A DNA stretch of 64,000 nucleotides from Maribellus comscasis (GTDB lineage Bacteria; Bacteroidota; Bacteroidia; Bacteroidales; Prolixibacteraceae), in the NCBI RefSeq assembly GCF_009762775.1, contig NZ_CP046401.1:6646001-6710000 (forward strand). The letters are read 5' to 3'. Position 1 is the stretch's first letter. The number at the start of each line of letters is the position of its first letter. Below, piece after piece: positions 53,398 to 62,447 of this stretch. The notes beneath the pieces were generated by a model, which searched no databases, was not told where the DNA came from, and saw nothing but the letters and a program-made list of their open reading frames with translations. A program made the translations under genes and the position numbers.

Positions 53398-53985
53398 TTG
53401 AAAGATCCTAGAACAGACAAAGAATTACTCCGGAATATCAAAAATGGAGATCAAGTCGCTTTTTACAATATCTATGAGCGATATTGCAAAAAACTATATG
53501 GTTTTGTGTTAAGTTACATAAAAATAGAGGCAGACGCAGAAGAAATCGTTCAGGAAGTTTTTGTGAAAATCTGGGAAAACAGAAATAAATTGGTTGCTTA
53601 TTCTTCGTTTGATTCATTTCTGTTTACTATTGCATATAACGCTACAATATCACTTTTACGAAAAAGGATTAACAGTAAAAAATTTTTGGAACACCTTCAT
53701 AAATTGAATCATATTCGGAATGCCCCTGATCTAGTTGATGAATTGGAATATAAAGAACTGCACGATAAGCTTAAAGTGTTGTTAGATGAACTTACTCCGC
53801 GTCAGAGAGAGATTTTCAAATTAAGTAGAGAAGAAGGCCTTTCTCAAGATGAGATTGCAAAAAAGCTGGATATCTCACTTAATACAGTCAAAAAACACAT
53901 GGTAAATACTTTAGCTATTTTAAGAGCTAATTTTAAGGATAACTCGCTTAAATGCGTGTTTTTTGTCTTTTTCTTTATTTTATAA
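53398..53985 (+). CDS. ECF sigma-70 factor of a polysaccharide utilisation locus
   Basis: 195 residues from a TTG start that matches the family N-terminus (KDPRTDKELLRNIKNGDQVAF). Region 2 spans about 20-90 (YKKLYGFVLSYIKIEADAEEIVQEVFVKIWENRN) and region 4 about 125-180 (LTPRQREIFKLSREEGLSQDEIAKKLDISLNTVKKHM). A hydrophobic tail (LKCVFFVFFFIL) ends it, as often in Bacteroidota PUL sigmas. Its partner is the FecR anti-sigma encoded 129 bp on. Likely drives the susCD genes in response to glycan. Confidence 0.93.
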   Translation: MKDPRTDKELLRNIKNGDQVAFYNIYERYCKKLYGFVLSYIKIEADAEEIVQEVFVKIWENRNKLVAYSSFDSFLFTIAYNATISLLRKRINSKKFLEHLHKLNHIRNAPDLVDELEYKELHDKLKVLLDELTPRQREIFKLSREEGLSQDEIAKKLDISLNTVKKHMVNTLAILRANFKDNSLKCVFFVFFFIL

Positions 53986-54114
53986 AAAAAATCAAATTTT
54001 ATATACTCCCTTAAAACAGCTTAAACGTCTACATATAAAGATACACTTAATACCAGTTATTTATAGTTGGTAAATTAGTTTAACGGCCCAATACCGAAGA
54101 GATAATTAAAACGA

Positions 54115-55179
54115 ATGGAAAAAGAAGTACTCATAAAATTTTTAAACAATAGCTGCACAGAAGCAGAATTGAACGAAGTGCTGAGTTGGGCAAAAACCAA
54201 GGCTCTGACCGAAGAAGGACAGAAGCTTGGGTATGAAGATTGGAAAAATTATTTTGAAGAAGATAATCTTGAAGAAGACAAAAAATTTATAAGCCTTTTT
54301 GAGAAAATTCAGGAAAAAATTAATCGTCATAATGCTATCGGAAAACCGGGCGTTTTTTTTCTTTTACCCTTATATTCAAAGTGGTTTATGCGTGTTGCGG
54401 CAATTTTGTTTCTTCCGGTGCTTGCTTTATTATTCTATACAATATCAGAAAATAAGACGATTAGCAGCCAGTACAAATTGGCAGCGGTAGATTCTCTTGA
54501 GGTTATTGCTCCAATCGGCTCGCGGACTATTGTTACTCTCTCGGACGGTTCAGTTGTACATTTAAATTACGGAAGTAGAATCAAATACCCTCAACGCTTT
54601 TTAGGAGATGCCCGTGAAGTTAAATTGGAGGGAGAGGGATTTTTCGAAGTACATCATAATCCTGATAAGCCATTTGTTGTAAAGACAGGAAAAATAAATA
54701 TTAAAGCAGTCGGAACTTCTTTTAACGTACATGCGTACCCGGAAGAAGATATAGTAGAAACTGTACTTGTAAATGGAAAAGTGGCGCTGGAAACAGAAAA
54801 TGCCATAAAAGAATCTGAGCCGATTGGGAGTATGTTGCCGGGGCAACATATAACATTCAATACAAATACCGGTGAAATTTCCTATTCCAAAGTAGATGTG
54901 GAAAAGTACATTGCATGGAAAGATGGAAAACTGATTTTCGAAGATTCTCCCATTCAGGAAGTCGCCAGTAAACTTAGTCGTATGTTTAATGTTGATATTC
55001 AAATAGATGAAGATATTAGCGATTACTTTTATACTGTAACCATTATGAACGAACCTCTTTTTCAGATTCTTGACTTAATGACTCTGGCAACTCCAATACA
55101 GTATAAGTCTTTTGCAAGAAGTAAATTACCGGACGGTACATATTCGAAACTAAAAATTATAGTTGAGAGAAGAAACTAA
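54115..55179 (+). CDS. FecR family anti-sigma factor
   Basis: 354 residues. A cytosolic sigma-binding part (about 1-85), one membrane helix (about 87-108, MRVAAILFLPVLALLFYTI), a periplasmic FecR domain (about 130-225, with SDGSVVHLNYGSRIKYPQRF and GEGFFEVHHNPDKPFVV) and a C-terminal DUF4974 domain (about 275-352) are seen. It relays the signal from the STN domain of the SusC-like receptor to the sigma factor. Order sigma, FecR, SusC, SusD is the standard one. Confidence 0.94.
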   Translation: MEKEVLIKFLNNSCTEAELNEVLSWAKTKALTEEGQKLGYEDWKNYFEEDNLEEDKKFISLFEKIQEKINRHNAIGKPGVFFLLPLYSKWFMRVAAILFLPVLALLFYTISENKTISSQYKLAAVDSLEVIAPIGSRTIVTLSDGSVVHLNYGSRIKYPQRFLGDAREVKLEGEGFFEVHHNPDKPFVVKTGKINIKAVGTSFNVHAYPEEDIVETVLVNGKVALETENAIKESEPIGSMLPGQHITFNTNTGEISYSKVDVEKYIAWKDGKLIFEDSPIQEVASKLSRMFNVDIQIDEDISDYFYTVTIMNEPLFQILDLMTLATPIQYKSFARSKLPDGTYSKLKIIVERRN

Positions 55180-55259
55180 AATTAATATTTAACTAAACAC
55201 TAATGCCTATGATATAATTTAAGAAATGGAACCAGTACCAGGTTTTCCATAAAAAACAA

Positions 55260-55325
55260 CAGGGAAATGCTCCAACACTTCCCTGAAGAGATTAAATCTT
55301 ATCCCTGATTTACCAGATCAGGGAA
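55260..55325 (+). promoter_or_regulatory. Two alternative-pairing hairpins in the SusC leader
   Basis: Hairpin A: CAGGGAA (55260-55266) with TTCCCTG (55279-55285). Hairpin B: TCCCTGAT (55302-55309) with ATCAGGGA (55317-55324). The inner arms also cross-pair: TTCCCTGA (55279-55286) with TCAGGGAA (55318-55325), 8 bp perfect, and CAGGGA (55260-55265) with TCCCTG (55302-55307). No U-run follows, so it is not a simple terminator. It lies 26 nt before the SusC ATG, in the 171-bp gap after fecR. Confidence 0.6.
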
Positions 55326-55350
55326 TTTATAAACTAATCATTACAAAAGT

Positions 55351-58300
55351 ATGAAAAAAAGGACGAAATGGTCAGGTGACATGCTATTTTCCTGGCTCAA
55401 AAAATTATGTCGAATTATGAAACTAACAGCTTTTCTAATCATGCTTTCCATAGGTTGTGCTTTTGCCGGCAAAACCTATTCACAAAGTAATTTGCTAAAT
55501 CTGAAGATGGATAGTAAGACAATCAGGGAAGTCTTGTCGGAGATTGAAGCTCAAAGCGAATATCATTTCATGTACAGTGGAAAGATGATTAATGTCAACC
55601 GAAAGGTTTCAGTTGATCTTGAAAATCAAAATATAGAAGGAGTATTACACTCTCTTTTTTCAGGAACTGATATTAACTATATTATCAAAGACAGATTTAT
55701 CGTGTTATCAAATTTGGAAGAAGATGAATTCCTTTCCGGTTCGCAACAAAAAAATATTACCGGTAAGGTAAGCAGTAAGGATGGAGAACCGTTGCCGGGA
55801 GTAACAGTTGTTGTGAAAGGAACCAGCAAAGGAACTGTTACAAATGCCGATGGTAATTATTCGTTGAACAACGTTCCTGAAAATGCGACTTTGTCATTCT
55901 CTTTTGTGGGGTTGATAGCGCAGGAGATTCTGGTAGAAGGCAGAACCAATATCGATGTAATAATGGAAGAAGATGCTATTGGTATTGAAGAAGTGGTTGC
56001 GATTGGATATGGCACCCAAAAGAAGCGAGATGTTATTGGAAGTATAGCCTCAGTTAAGTCGGAGGTATTGGAACAATCGTCGGGTGTAAGTAATTTCACC
56101 TCCCTGTTGCAGGGCCAGGCAGCCGGTGCCAGCGTACAGGTTTCATCGGGTAGATTAGGAGCAGGAGTGGACGTCAAAGTTCGCGGATTAAGTTCAATTA
56201 GTGCCGGAACATCTCCATTGTGGATCGTTGACGGCGTACCAATTATTACAAGCGCAAGTACCGGGGCATCCAGCACATCAGAATTATCTCCCTTTGCCTT
56301 AATTAATCAGGCGGACATAGAGTCCATTGAAGTGTTAAAGGATGCGGCAGCTACTTCAATTTACGGTTCCCGGGGCTCCAACGGAGTAATCATTGTAACC
56401 ACGAAGACCGGGCAAAAAGGAAAAATATCGGTGAATCTGGATTATAGTACTGGTTTTTCGGATTTACCCTTTCAACAAGTTGAATTGGTAAACACCAAAC
56501 AGTGGTTTGAGATGAAAGATGACATGAAAAATTCCTATGGATTGGGGGATTATACCATGGCTGATTTTTACAACAATTCACCTTATTTAACCGAGGAGTT
56601 GACACGTGAGCAGGCTGAAGCCATTGACATAGACTGGTTGGAAACCGGACTAAGGCAGGGAAGCTTTCAAAACTACAATTTGTCTGTCGTTGGCGGTGGC
56701 GAAAAAACGAGTTTCTTTATGTCTGCAAACTACAGAAAAGATAAGGGTGTAGTTTTGAATGACGATTTGGAACGCTATGGTTTGCGTATTAACCTGGATG
56801 CCGAGCCCTCCAGATATTTTAAAGCCGGGGCTAAATTCAACTTCACTTTGTCAAACAGCAGTCGCGGTAAAAATGATGATAACTCCAGCAATGGTAATAA
56901 AAGCGGGGTTGCAGGTGGTTTTGCTTTTATAAATACTGAATCAACGCCATTCACTCCGGTATATAGTTTAGAAAATCCAAACGAATACTATAATCCCTAT
57001 TTAGGCAATGCTGTTATGTATGCAGATCGCGATTATCTTGTTCAGGATGTGGAGATGTACCGTGGTCTGGCTAGTATTTACGGTGAGTTCGCATTTCCAT
57101 TTTTAAAAGAGCTTGCTGTCAGAACGGAGTTGTCAGTTGATTTTGTCCAGGCCAACCGGAATACCTGGATATCAGAAGCCATTCGTTGGGATGGTTCACT
57201 GGGAGACGATGCAGCCAGAACATCACGAACCTTAAATTACAATGTATTCCTAAAATATGATAAAATATATGGCGACCACAGCATTAATGCTGTTGGGGGT
57301 ATTGAAGCACAACGTTCTGTCGGATGGTGGCGGACGATGAGCGGACAAAATCTGGTTGGAAGCTATAAACAACTTGGTTCTCCAAGTAACATGATTAGTA
57401 TGTTTTCCGGTTTGTCCGGAGAAACTTACTTATTGGCCTATTTTGGACGAGCCAACTACAAATACAGGGACAAATATCTGGCTGGAGTAAGTATCCGTAG
57501 AGATGCTTCGGCCGTTTTTACACCTGACTATCGTTGGGGTACCTTTGTTGCTTTTTCTGCCGGATGGATTCTTTCAGATGAAGGATTTATGGGAGAATTT
57601 GGCGAAAACAATTTCCTGAAGTTAAGAGGTAGTTTTGGTCAAACCGGGAACGCCAACATCCCCCTGGGGCTTGATGTTTCAAAGTACAGCACCGGATTAG
57701 TTTATGGTAATCAGGAGCTTATTGCAACCAACGGAACAGCAATATCAGGTATCGGAGTTTCAAATTTAACATGGGAAACGACAAATAACCTTGATGTTGG
57801 ATTGGACTTTGGCTTTAAAAATAACCGTATAAATGGTTCCTTGGCCTACTATAATAAGTATGTCAATGATCTGCTCTTAGCAACACAACTACCATATTCT
57901 TCGGGAATCAGCTCAATTTATGGAAATATTGGAGACCTGGTGAATTCCGGAGTTGAATTCAATATATCTTCTGTCAATTTGAAAACAGACAATTTTCAAT
58001 GGCAAACAAACTTCAATATCTCATTTAACCACAATGAAGTAAAGAAACTGGTTCCACGGGTTGATGAAGCCGGAACAGGAATGGTAAGTGGAAACACCAT
58101 CACAAAAGTCGGATATCCGGTACGTGACTGGTATTTGTCAGATTTTGCAGGAATTGATTCTCAAACCGGATTGCCTCAGCTTTATGCGCTGGATCATGAT
58201 TATTATGATGAAACAGGCGAAACGCGAAGGTTGAAAGACGAAAATGGTGAAGATGTGATTATTCTCGCCAACAATGCCAATGGCAATTCAAACAAATTTC

Positions 58301-58836
58301 ATCATAAAAATAAAAGCGCAATTCCGACATACTACGGAGGATTTACCAACAGATTTACGTATAAAGGATTTGATTTCAGTTTCCTTATAACCTTCTCGGG
58401 AGGCAATTACATTTATGATCAATATATGCGGGATATGTATGTGGACATCGGTTACGGAGGTCAGCAAACGATCGATTTGTATGAAAACTATTGGAGGAAA
58501 CCCGGAGACGAAGCCAAGTACCAGCGAATGAACTGGAGAGGAAACCTGATACTGGAAGATGGAACAACAGTTGGACTTGGTGATCCTCGTATCCCAACTA
58601 CTCAATGGCTATTTAAAGGAGACTATGTGAAACTGAAATCGATTTCCCTGGGTTACACTGTTCCAAAAACTCCCACTACTGCAAAAATATTTCAGGACAT
58701 GAGAGTTTATACCACGCTTGAAAACTTATATACGTTGACTGATTATCCCGGATGGGATCCTGAGGGGCGGGGATCAGGCGATTGGGATTTACCTCAGCTA
58801 TTTTCAGTAACATTTGGTGTATCTGTTAAATTCTAA
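55351..58836 (+). CDS. SusC-like TonB-dependent glycan importer with STN signalling domain
   Basis: 1161 residues. After a signal peptide (to AGKTYSQ) there is an STN domain (about 50-120, MDSKTIREVLSEIEAQSEYHFMYSG), a CarboxypepD_reg domain (about 135-210), a plug (about 215-345, EEVVAIGYGTQKKRDVIGSIASV) and a barrel ending SVTFGVSVKF. The STN domain contacts FecR in transenvelope signalling, so this receptor both imports the glycan and senses it. SusD follows, 13 bp after its stop. The glycan is unknown. Confidence 0.95.
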   Translation: MKKRTKWSGDMLFSWLKKLCRIMKLTAFLIMLSIGCAFAGKTYSQSNLLNLKMDSKTIREVLSEIEAQSEYHFMYSGKMINVNRKVSVDLENQNIEGVLHSLFSGTDINYIIKDRFIVLSNLEEDEFLSGSQQKNITGKVSSKDGEPLPGVTVVVKGTSKGTVTNADGNYSLNNVPENATLSFSFVGLIAQEILVEGRTNIDVIMEEDAIGIEEVVAIGYGTQKKRDVIGSIASVKSEVLEQSSGVSNFTSLLQGQAAGASVQVSSGRLGAGVDVKVRGLSSISAGTSPLWIVDGVPIITSASTGASSTSELSPFALINQADIESIEVLKDAAATSIYGSRGSNGVIIVTTKTGQKGKISVNLDYSTGFSDLPFQQVELVNTKQWFEMKDDMKNSYGLGDYTMADFYNNSPYLTEELTREQAEAIDIDWLETGLRQGSFQNYNLSVVGGGEKTSFFMSANYRKDKGVVLNDDLERYGLRINLDAEPSRYFKAGAKFNFTLSNSSRGKNDDNSSNGNKSGVAGGFAFINTESTPFTPVYSLENPNEYYNPYLGNAVMYADRDYLVQDVEMYRGLASIYGEFAFPFLKELAVRTELSVDFVQANRNTWISEAIRWDGSLGDDAARTSRTLNYNVFLKYDKIYGDHSINAVGGIEAQRSVGWWRTMSGQNLVGSYKQLGSPSNMISMFSGLSGETYLLAYFGRANYKYRDKYLAGVSIRRDASAVFTPDYRWGTFVAFSAGWILSDEGFMGEFGENNFLKLRGSFGQTGNANIPLGLDVSKYSTGLVYGNQELIATNGTAISGIGVSNLTWETTNNLDVGLDFGFKNNRINGSLAYYNKYVNDLLLATQLPYSSGISSIYGNIGDLVNSGVEFNISSVNLKTDNFQWQTNFNISFNHNEVKKLVPRVDEAGTGMVSGNTITKVGYPVRDWYLSDFAGIDSQTGLPQLYALDHDYYDETGETRRLKDENGEDVIILANNANGNSNKFHHKNKSAIPTYYGGFTNRFTYKGFDFSFLITFSGGNYIYDQYMRDMYVDIGYGGQQTIDLYENYWRKPGDEAKYQRMNWRGNLILEDGTTVGLGDPRIPTTQWLFKGDYVKLKSISLGYTVPKTPTTAKIFQDMRVYTTLENLYTLTDYPGWDPEGRGSGDWDLPQLFSVTFGVSVKF

Positions 58837-58849
58837 AAAGACTAAAATT

Positions 58850-60445
58850 ATGAAAAAGATACTATTATTATCATTAGCATTTTTGATGCTCGTTACAGCT
58901 TGTGAGCAAGAAGATTTTTTTGAACTGAAAAGACCACCTGAAAGTCCATGGCTATCGTTATATGAATTTGAACGGGCTCCAATTGGCGGCTATTCTTTGC
59001 TTTTTCATGGAGGTTGGGGAGTTAAATTTGATTATTATAATTTATATAAAAATGCGATTGGCGACGACGCAGCCTGGTCGACTCCCGGAGATGCAGCCTG
59101 GGGATGGTATCGCGATACTGAAAATGAGAAAGATTGGTTAAGTCAAATGTTCAGGGATGCATATCGTGTTGTTGCTTCCGTAAATGATGCCCTCGCATTT
59201 GTGGAAGAGTATGATGGCAATCCTTTTCCTAAAATTACGGCAGAGGATAAGACAAAAAATCTGGACCGGATCATTGGAGAACTCTATTTTCTTAGAGGTT
59301 TTTCATATTATATGGTGATGACAACATTTGGCAATGCCTACGTTCCCGGTGGTCCCAATAATGACCAGCGTTTGCCTTTGAGGTTGGAGAGATCAAGTTC
59401 TTACGAAGAGGCATCAAGTTCCAGGCTGGGGACGACAGAAGAAATGTGGAATCAAATCCTATCCGACTTCCAACAAGCATATGACATGCTGCCTGAGCGT
59501 TTTGCTAGCGGGATGCACCCTTCATATGAAGCGGGAAGAGCAAATAAATTTGCGGCAGCGGCAATGTTAAGTCGAACCTACTTTGCTATGGGAAATTATG
59601 ACGAGGCGGGTGAATTCGCGGGTTTTGTTATTGATCAGAATAATGGAGATTATGATTTGAGTGAAGATCCCATAGAAGCATTCAACAAAAGTTCATTTGC
59701 CCGTGGGAAGGAAGTTATCATGTATAGTCCGGACTGGGACGAGACCTATGGAGGAACAAACTTACATGCTTCCTGCTTTACGCACCTTTTTCAGTCAAAT
59801 CCATGTAACTGGACGGCTACGCACATGGATTACACGACCCTGCAAAGAATTGGCTGGATGCCAGATCCTAAAAATGATACAACCATTACCATTGTTGCAC
59901 GAAGGGATAAACGTTTCCAGCAAGTATTGGCAGTTCGTGAACCTAACAATGTGCCCGAAGATGAACGGATTGAAGGTCGGTTTTATGAACCGAGAGCGTA
60001 TATGCAATGGCGTTCTATTTTGGGAAATAAATATTTCAGAGGGCCTAAGATTCAATATACTAATACCGTAATTCTCCGTCTTGCTGAGATGTATCTGACC
60101 AGATCAATTTGTTTATTCAAAGCAGGAGATAAACAGGGTGCAGCAGATGATTTGAATGTAGTGAGAAAGAGAGCCTGGGATGAAACTGTGGCTGGTGTGT
60201 CCTATGAGGCGTCAGATAGTTATGTCACATCAAACAATATAACGGAACAAATGATAGGAGACGAGCGCTTGATTGAATTGTTTATGGAAGGAGATCGAAT
60301 AGACTATTTGCGGGGTTTAAAGGTAGACGTTCCTAGTTATGAGTCGGAGCGCGGAGTCCCTGAGCTTACACCATATACCGACAATAGTTTTATGTGGCCA
60401 ATTCCGGTAGCAAACGAACAGGATTTGAATGGAGCATACAATTAG
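58850..60445 (+). CDS. SusD/RagB-type glycan-binding lipoprotein
   Basis: 531 residues from the ATG at 58850, which gives a lipobox (MLVTAC18); an ATG at 58814 would overlap susC. TPR-like helices run through the protein, for example IIGELYFLRGFSYYMVMTTFGNAYVPGG (about 147-174) and ANKFAAAAMLSRTYFAMGNYDEAGEFA (about 233-259). RLAEMYLTRS and the C-terminal RLIELFMEGDRIDYLRG are family signatures. It forms a lid on the SusC barrel. A terminator follows. Confidence 0.95.
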   Translation: MKKILLLSLAFLMLVTACEQEDFFELKRPPESPWLSLYEFERAPIGGYSLLFHGGWGVKFDYYNLYKNAIGDDAAWSTPGDAAWGWYRDTENEKDWLSQMFRDAYRVVASVNDALAFVEEYDGNPFPKITAEDKTKNLDRIIGELYFLRGFSYYMVMTTFGNAYVPGGPNNDQRLPLRLERSSSYEEASSSRLGTTEEMWNQILSDFQQAYDMLPERFASGMHPSYEAGRANKFAAAAMLSRTYFAMGNYDEAGEFAGFVIDQNNGDYDLSEDPIEAFNKSSFARGKEVIMYSPDWDETYGGTNLHASCFTHLFQSNPCNWTATHMDYTTLQRIGWMPDPKNDTTITIVARRDKRFQQVLAVREPNNVPEDERIEGRFYEPRAYMQWRSILGNKYFRGPKIQYTNTVILRLAEMYLTRSICLFKAGDKQGAADDLNVVRKRAWDETVAGVSYEASDSYVTSNNITEQMIGDERLIELFMEGDRIDYLRGLKVDVPSYESERGVPELTPYTDNSFMWPIPVANEQDLNGAYN

Positions 60446-60490
60446 TGAATAACAATACTGCCCCAAGCTACTTTATTATAAAATAAAAAT

Positions 60491-60528
60491 CCTGGGGCAA
60501 AGTTGCATTTGAACCCCAGGGTTTTTTT
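60491..60528 (+). terminator. Intrinsic terminator after susD
   Basis: CCTGGGG (60491-60497) pairs with CCCCAGG (60514-60520), 16-nt loop, then G and T7. It separates susCD from the enzyme genes. Confidence 0.8.
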
Positions 60529-60963
60529 GAAATTATCCGGTGACCTTTAAGTTGTGTGAACCAGCAGGATTGACAGGTTTATTCTTTTTCCAACAATTGA
60601 ATTATGAATAAACCGAATACAGATTAGTTTCTCGGGGCGGAAATATACCGGCAGAATCCTTCTGAAGGGAAAGTATTTAACACGGTATCCTTGTTAAGAA
60701 GAACGTGTTCCGGGAACTTTGCTTTTGTCTGTTTCAGATAAAAATACGACATAGGAAAAAGATTTAATCTGAAAAATGTAAATGAATCGATTATCGGGGA
60801 AAATCATCACATCGGTTTGGGAAAACCGAAATGAGATACGGGACTATTCATGATGTTCATTACACAGGCGTTTAATAATAATGTCATCGAAGCATTAACC
60901 GGGATATTAAATTGAATACAATCATGTACATAAGGTTGAAAAATAAGTAAAAACAGGTAAGAA
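60529..60963 (+). other. Gene-free stretch between susD and the enzyme genes
   Basis: No gene is seen. A 7-bp hairpin TCGGTTT-GGGA-AAACCGA lies at 60812-60829. A promoter for the downstream enzyme gene is expected here, but no clear TTG/TAnnTTTG pair was found. Confidence 0.4.
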
Positions 60964-62397
60964 ATGAAATATTTACATTTAGTGCAAGCATTCATTGTTG
61001 TATTGTTGCTATGCTCGTACAGAATTGCTGAAAAAAAGAACAAAACAGCACTTGAAGATCCGATAAAACCTTATATTCAAAATCCAAAATATTGGCAGTA
61101 TAAAGGAAAGCCGGTATTGTTGCTTGGAGCGTCGAATAACGACAACCTCTTTCAAAGTGAAAATTTGGAAGCTCAGCTGGATGAACTGGCATCCGTTGGA
61201 GGAAACTACATTCGAAATACAATGAGCTGCAGAGATTCGGGAGATGTATTCCCTTATACACTAAACCACAACGGCCTTTATGATTTGGATGAGTGGGGAG
61301 AAGCTTATTGGAGTAAATTTGCTAAGCTGCTGAAACTGACAAAAGAAAGAGATATTATTGTTCAAATTGAGATTTGGGATAGGTTTGACTATTCACAAAA
61401 GTTTTGGGAAAAGCATCCTTTTAATCCCCTGAATAACATCAACTATTCAGCTGAGGATAGCATTTTAAACACAGACTATCCCGAACATCCTTCAACTGAC
61501 ATCCAGCCTTTTTTTCACTCCATTCGGGGGATGAAACGATACACTCCAAAATTGGATGTGATTAGAGAGTATCAGGAAAAATACATTGATAAACTGTTGA
61601 GCTATACATTCAATTATGGTAATGTGCTCTATTGCATGAATAATGAAACGTCTACTCCGGTAGAGTGGGGAAATTATTGGATCGACTATATTCGGGCAAA
61701 AGCAAAAGAAAACGGAGCAGAGATTTATCTGACTGATATGTATGACTATTTTTTTAAAATCAGCACTTGTAAAGAATGTCAGGAGCTGATCGCCCGGCCC
61801 GACTATTATACTTTTATGGATATTTCTCAAATTAATAGCAGGAATTTTGGGCAGGCACATTGGGATACACTTCAAACAATCCTTGCGATGCGCGACAAAT
61901 ATGCACTCCGTCCGGCAAATAATACAAAAATTTACGGAGGAGGGAACTTTGGTTTTGGCACCGGAACAGAAGACGACGGGATCGAACGTTTCTGTCGGAA
62001 TATTATCGGGGGATGTGCATCTGCCCGACATCACCGACCTCCTGCCGGAAATGGTTTAAACAGGAAGGCAAAGGCCTCAATCAAGGCAGTTCGAAGCGTA
62101 GAAAAGTATATTTTGTTTTGGGATGGGACTCCTCAAATGAATTTACTGACAAACAGGGAACCAAATGAAGCTTATATTCTGGGGCGACCAGGCGAACATT
62201 ATGTCATATATTTTACTCAGGAAGGCAAGGTAACGCTGGATCTTACCGCAAATAAATCGTTGTTTGAGTTGAAGTGGATTAGTGTAAAAACCGGTAACGA
62301 AAAAGAAAAAACGCAAACCATTAAAGGTGGAAAACAAGTTGAAATTGTAGCTCCGGATAACGACGGTTGGTTTGCGGTGATAGAAAAAAAGAGTTGA
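60964..62397 (+). CDS. PUL-encoded secreted GH-A-like enzyme
   Basis: 477 residues with an N-terminal hydrophobic segment (FIVVLLLCS), so exported, perhaps as a lipoprotein. An N-terminal strand set (YIQNPKYWQYKGKPVLLLGASNND) leads into a TIM-barrel-like body: LDELASVGGNYIRNTMSCRDSG, DIIVQIEIWDRFDYSQKFWEKHPFNPLNNIN, VLYCMNNETSTPVEWGNYW (candidate acid/base Glu). A beta-sandwich end (about 400-475) follows. I do not recognise a CAZy family; it resembles DUF4038-type enzymes. The motif HPFNPLNNIN is close to DPLNPGNNINN in the enzyme at 48134. It is part of the PUL. Confidence 0.75.
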   Translation: MKYLHLVQAFIVVLLLCSYRIAEKKNKTALEDPIKPYIQNPKYWQYKGKPVLLLGASNNDNLFQSENLEAQLDELASVGGNYIRNTMSCRDSGDVFPYTLNHNGLYDLDEWGEAYWSKFAKLLKLTKERDIIVQIEIWDRFDYSQKFWEKHPFNPLNNINYSAEDSILNTDYPEHPSTDIQPFFHSIRGMKRYTPKLDVIREYQEKYIDKLLSYTFNYGNVLYCMNNETSTPVEWGNYWIDYIRAKAKENGAEIYLTDMYDYFFKISTCKECQELIARPDYYTFMDISQINSRNFGQAHWDTLQTILAMRDKYALRPANNTKIYGGGNFGFGTGTEDDGIERFCRNIIGGCASARHHRPPAGNGLNRKAKASIKAVRSVEKYILFWDGTPQMNLLTNREPNEAYILGRPGEHYVIYFTQEGKVTLDLTANKSLFELKWISVKTGNEKEKTQTIKGGKQVEIVAPDNDGWFAVIEKKS

Positions 62398-62447
62398 AAA
62401 AGAGGCCTTTGCACATAAAAAAATAATTCTAAAAAAACGAGTACTGT

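Noticed and set aside
61492..62034. 180-codon minus-strand frame opposite the PUL enzyme
   Set aside because: No recognisable domain, and the plus-strand enzyme is complete with coherent motifs.
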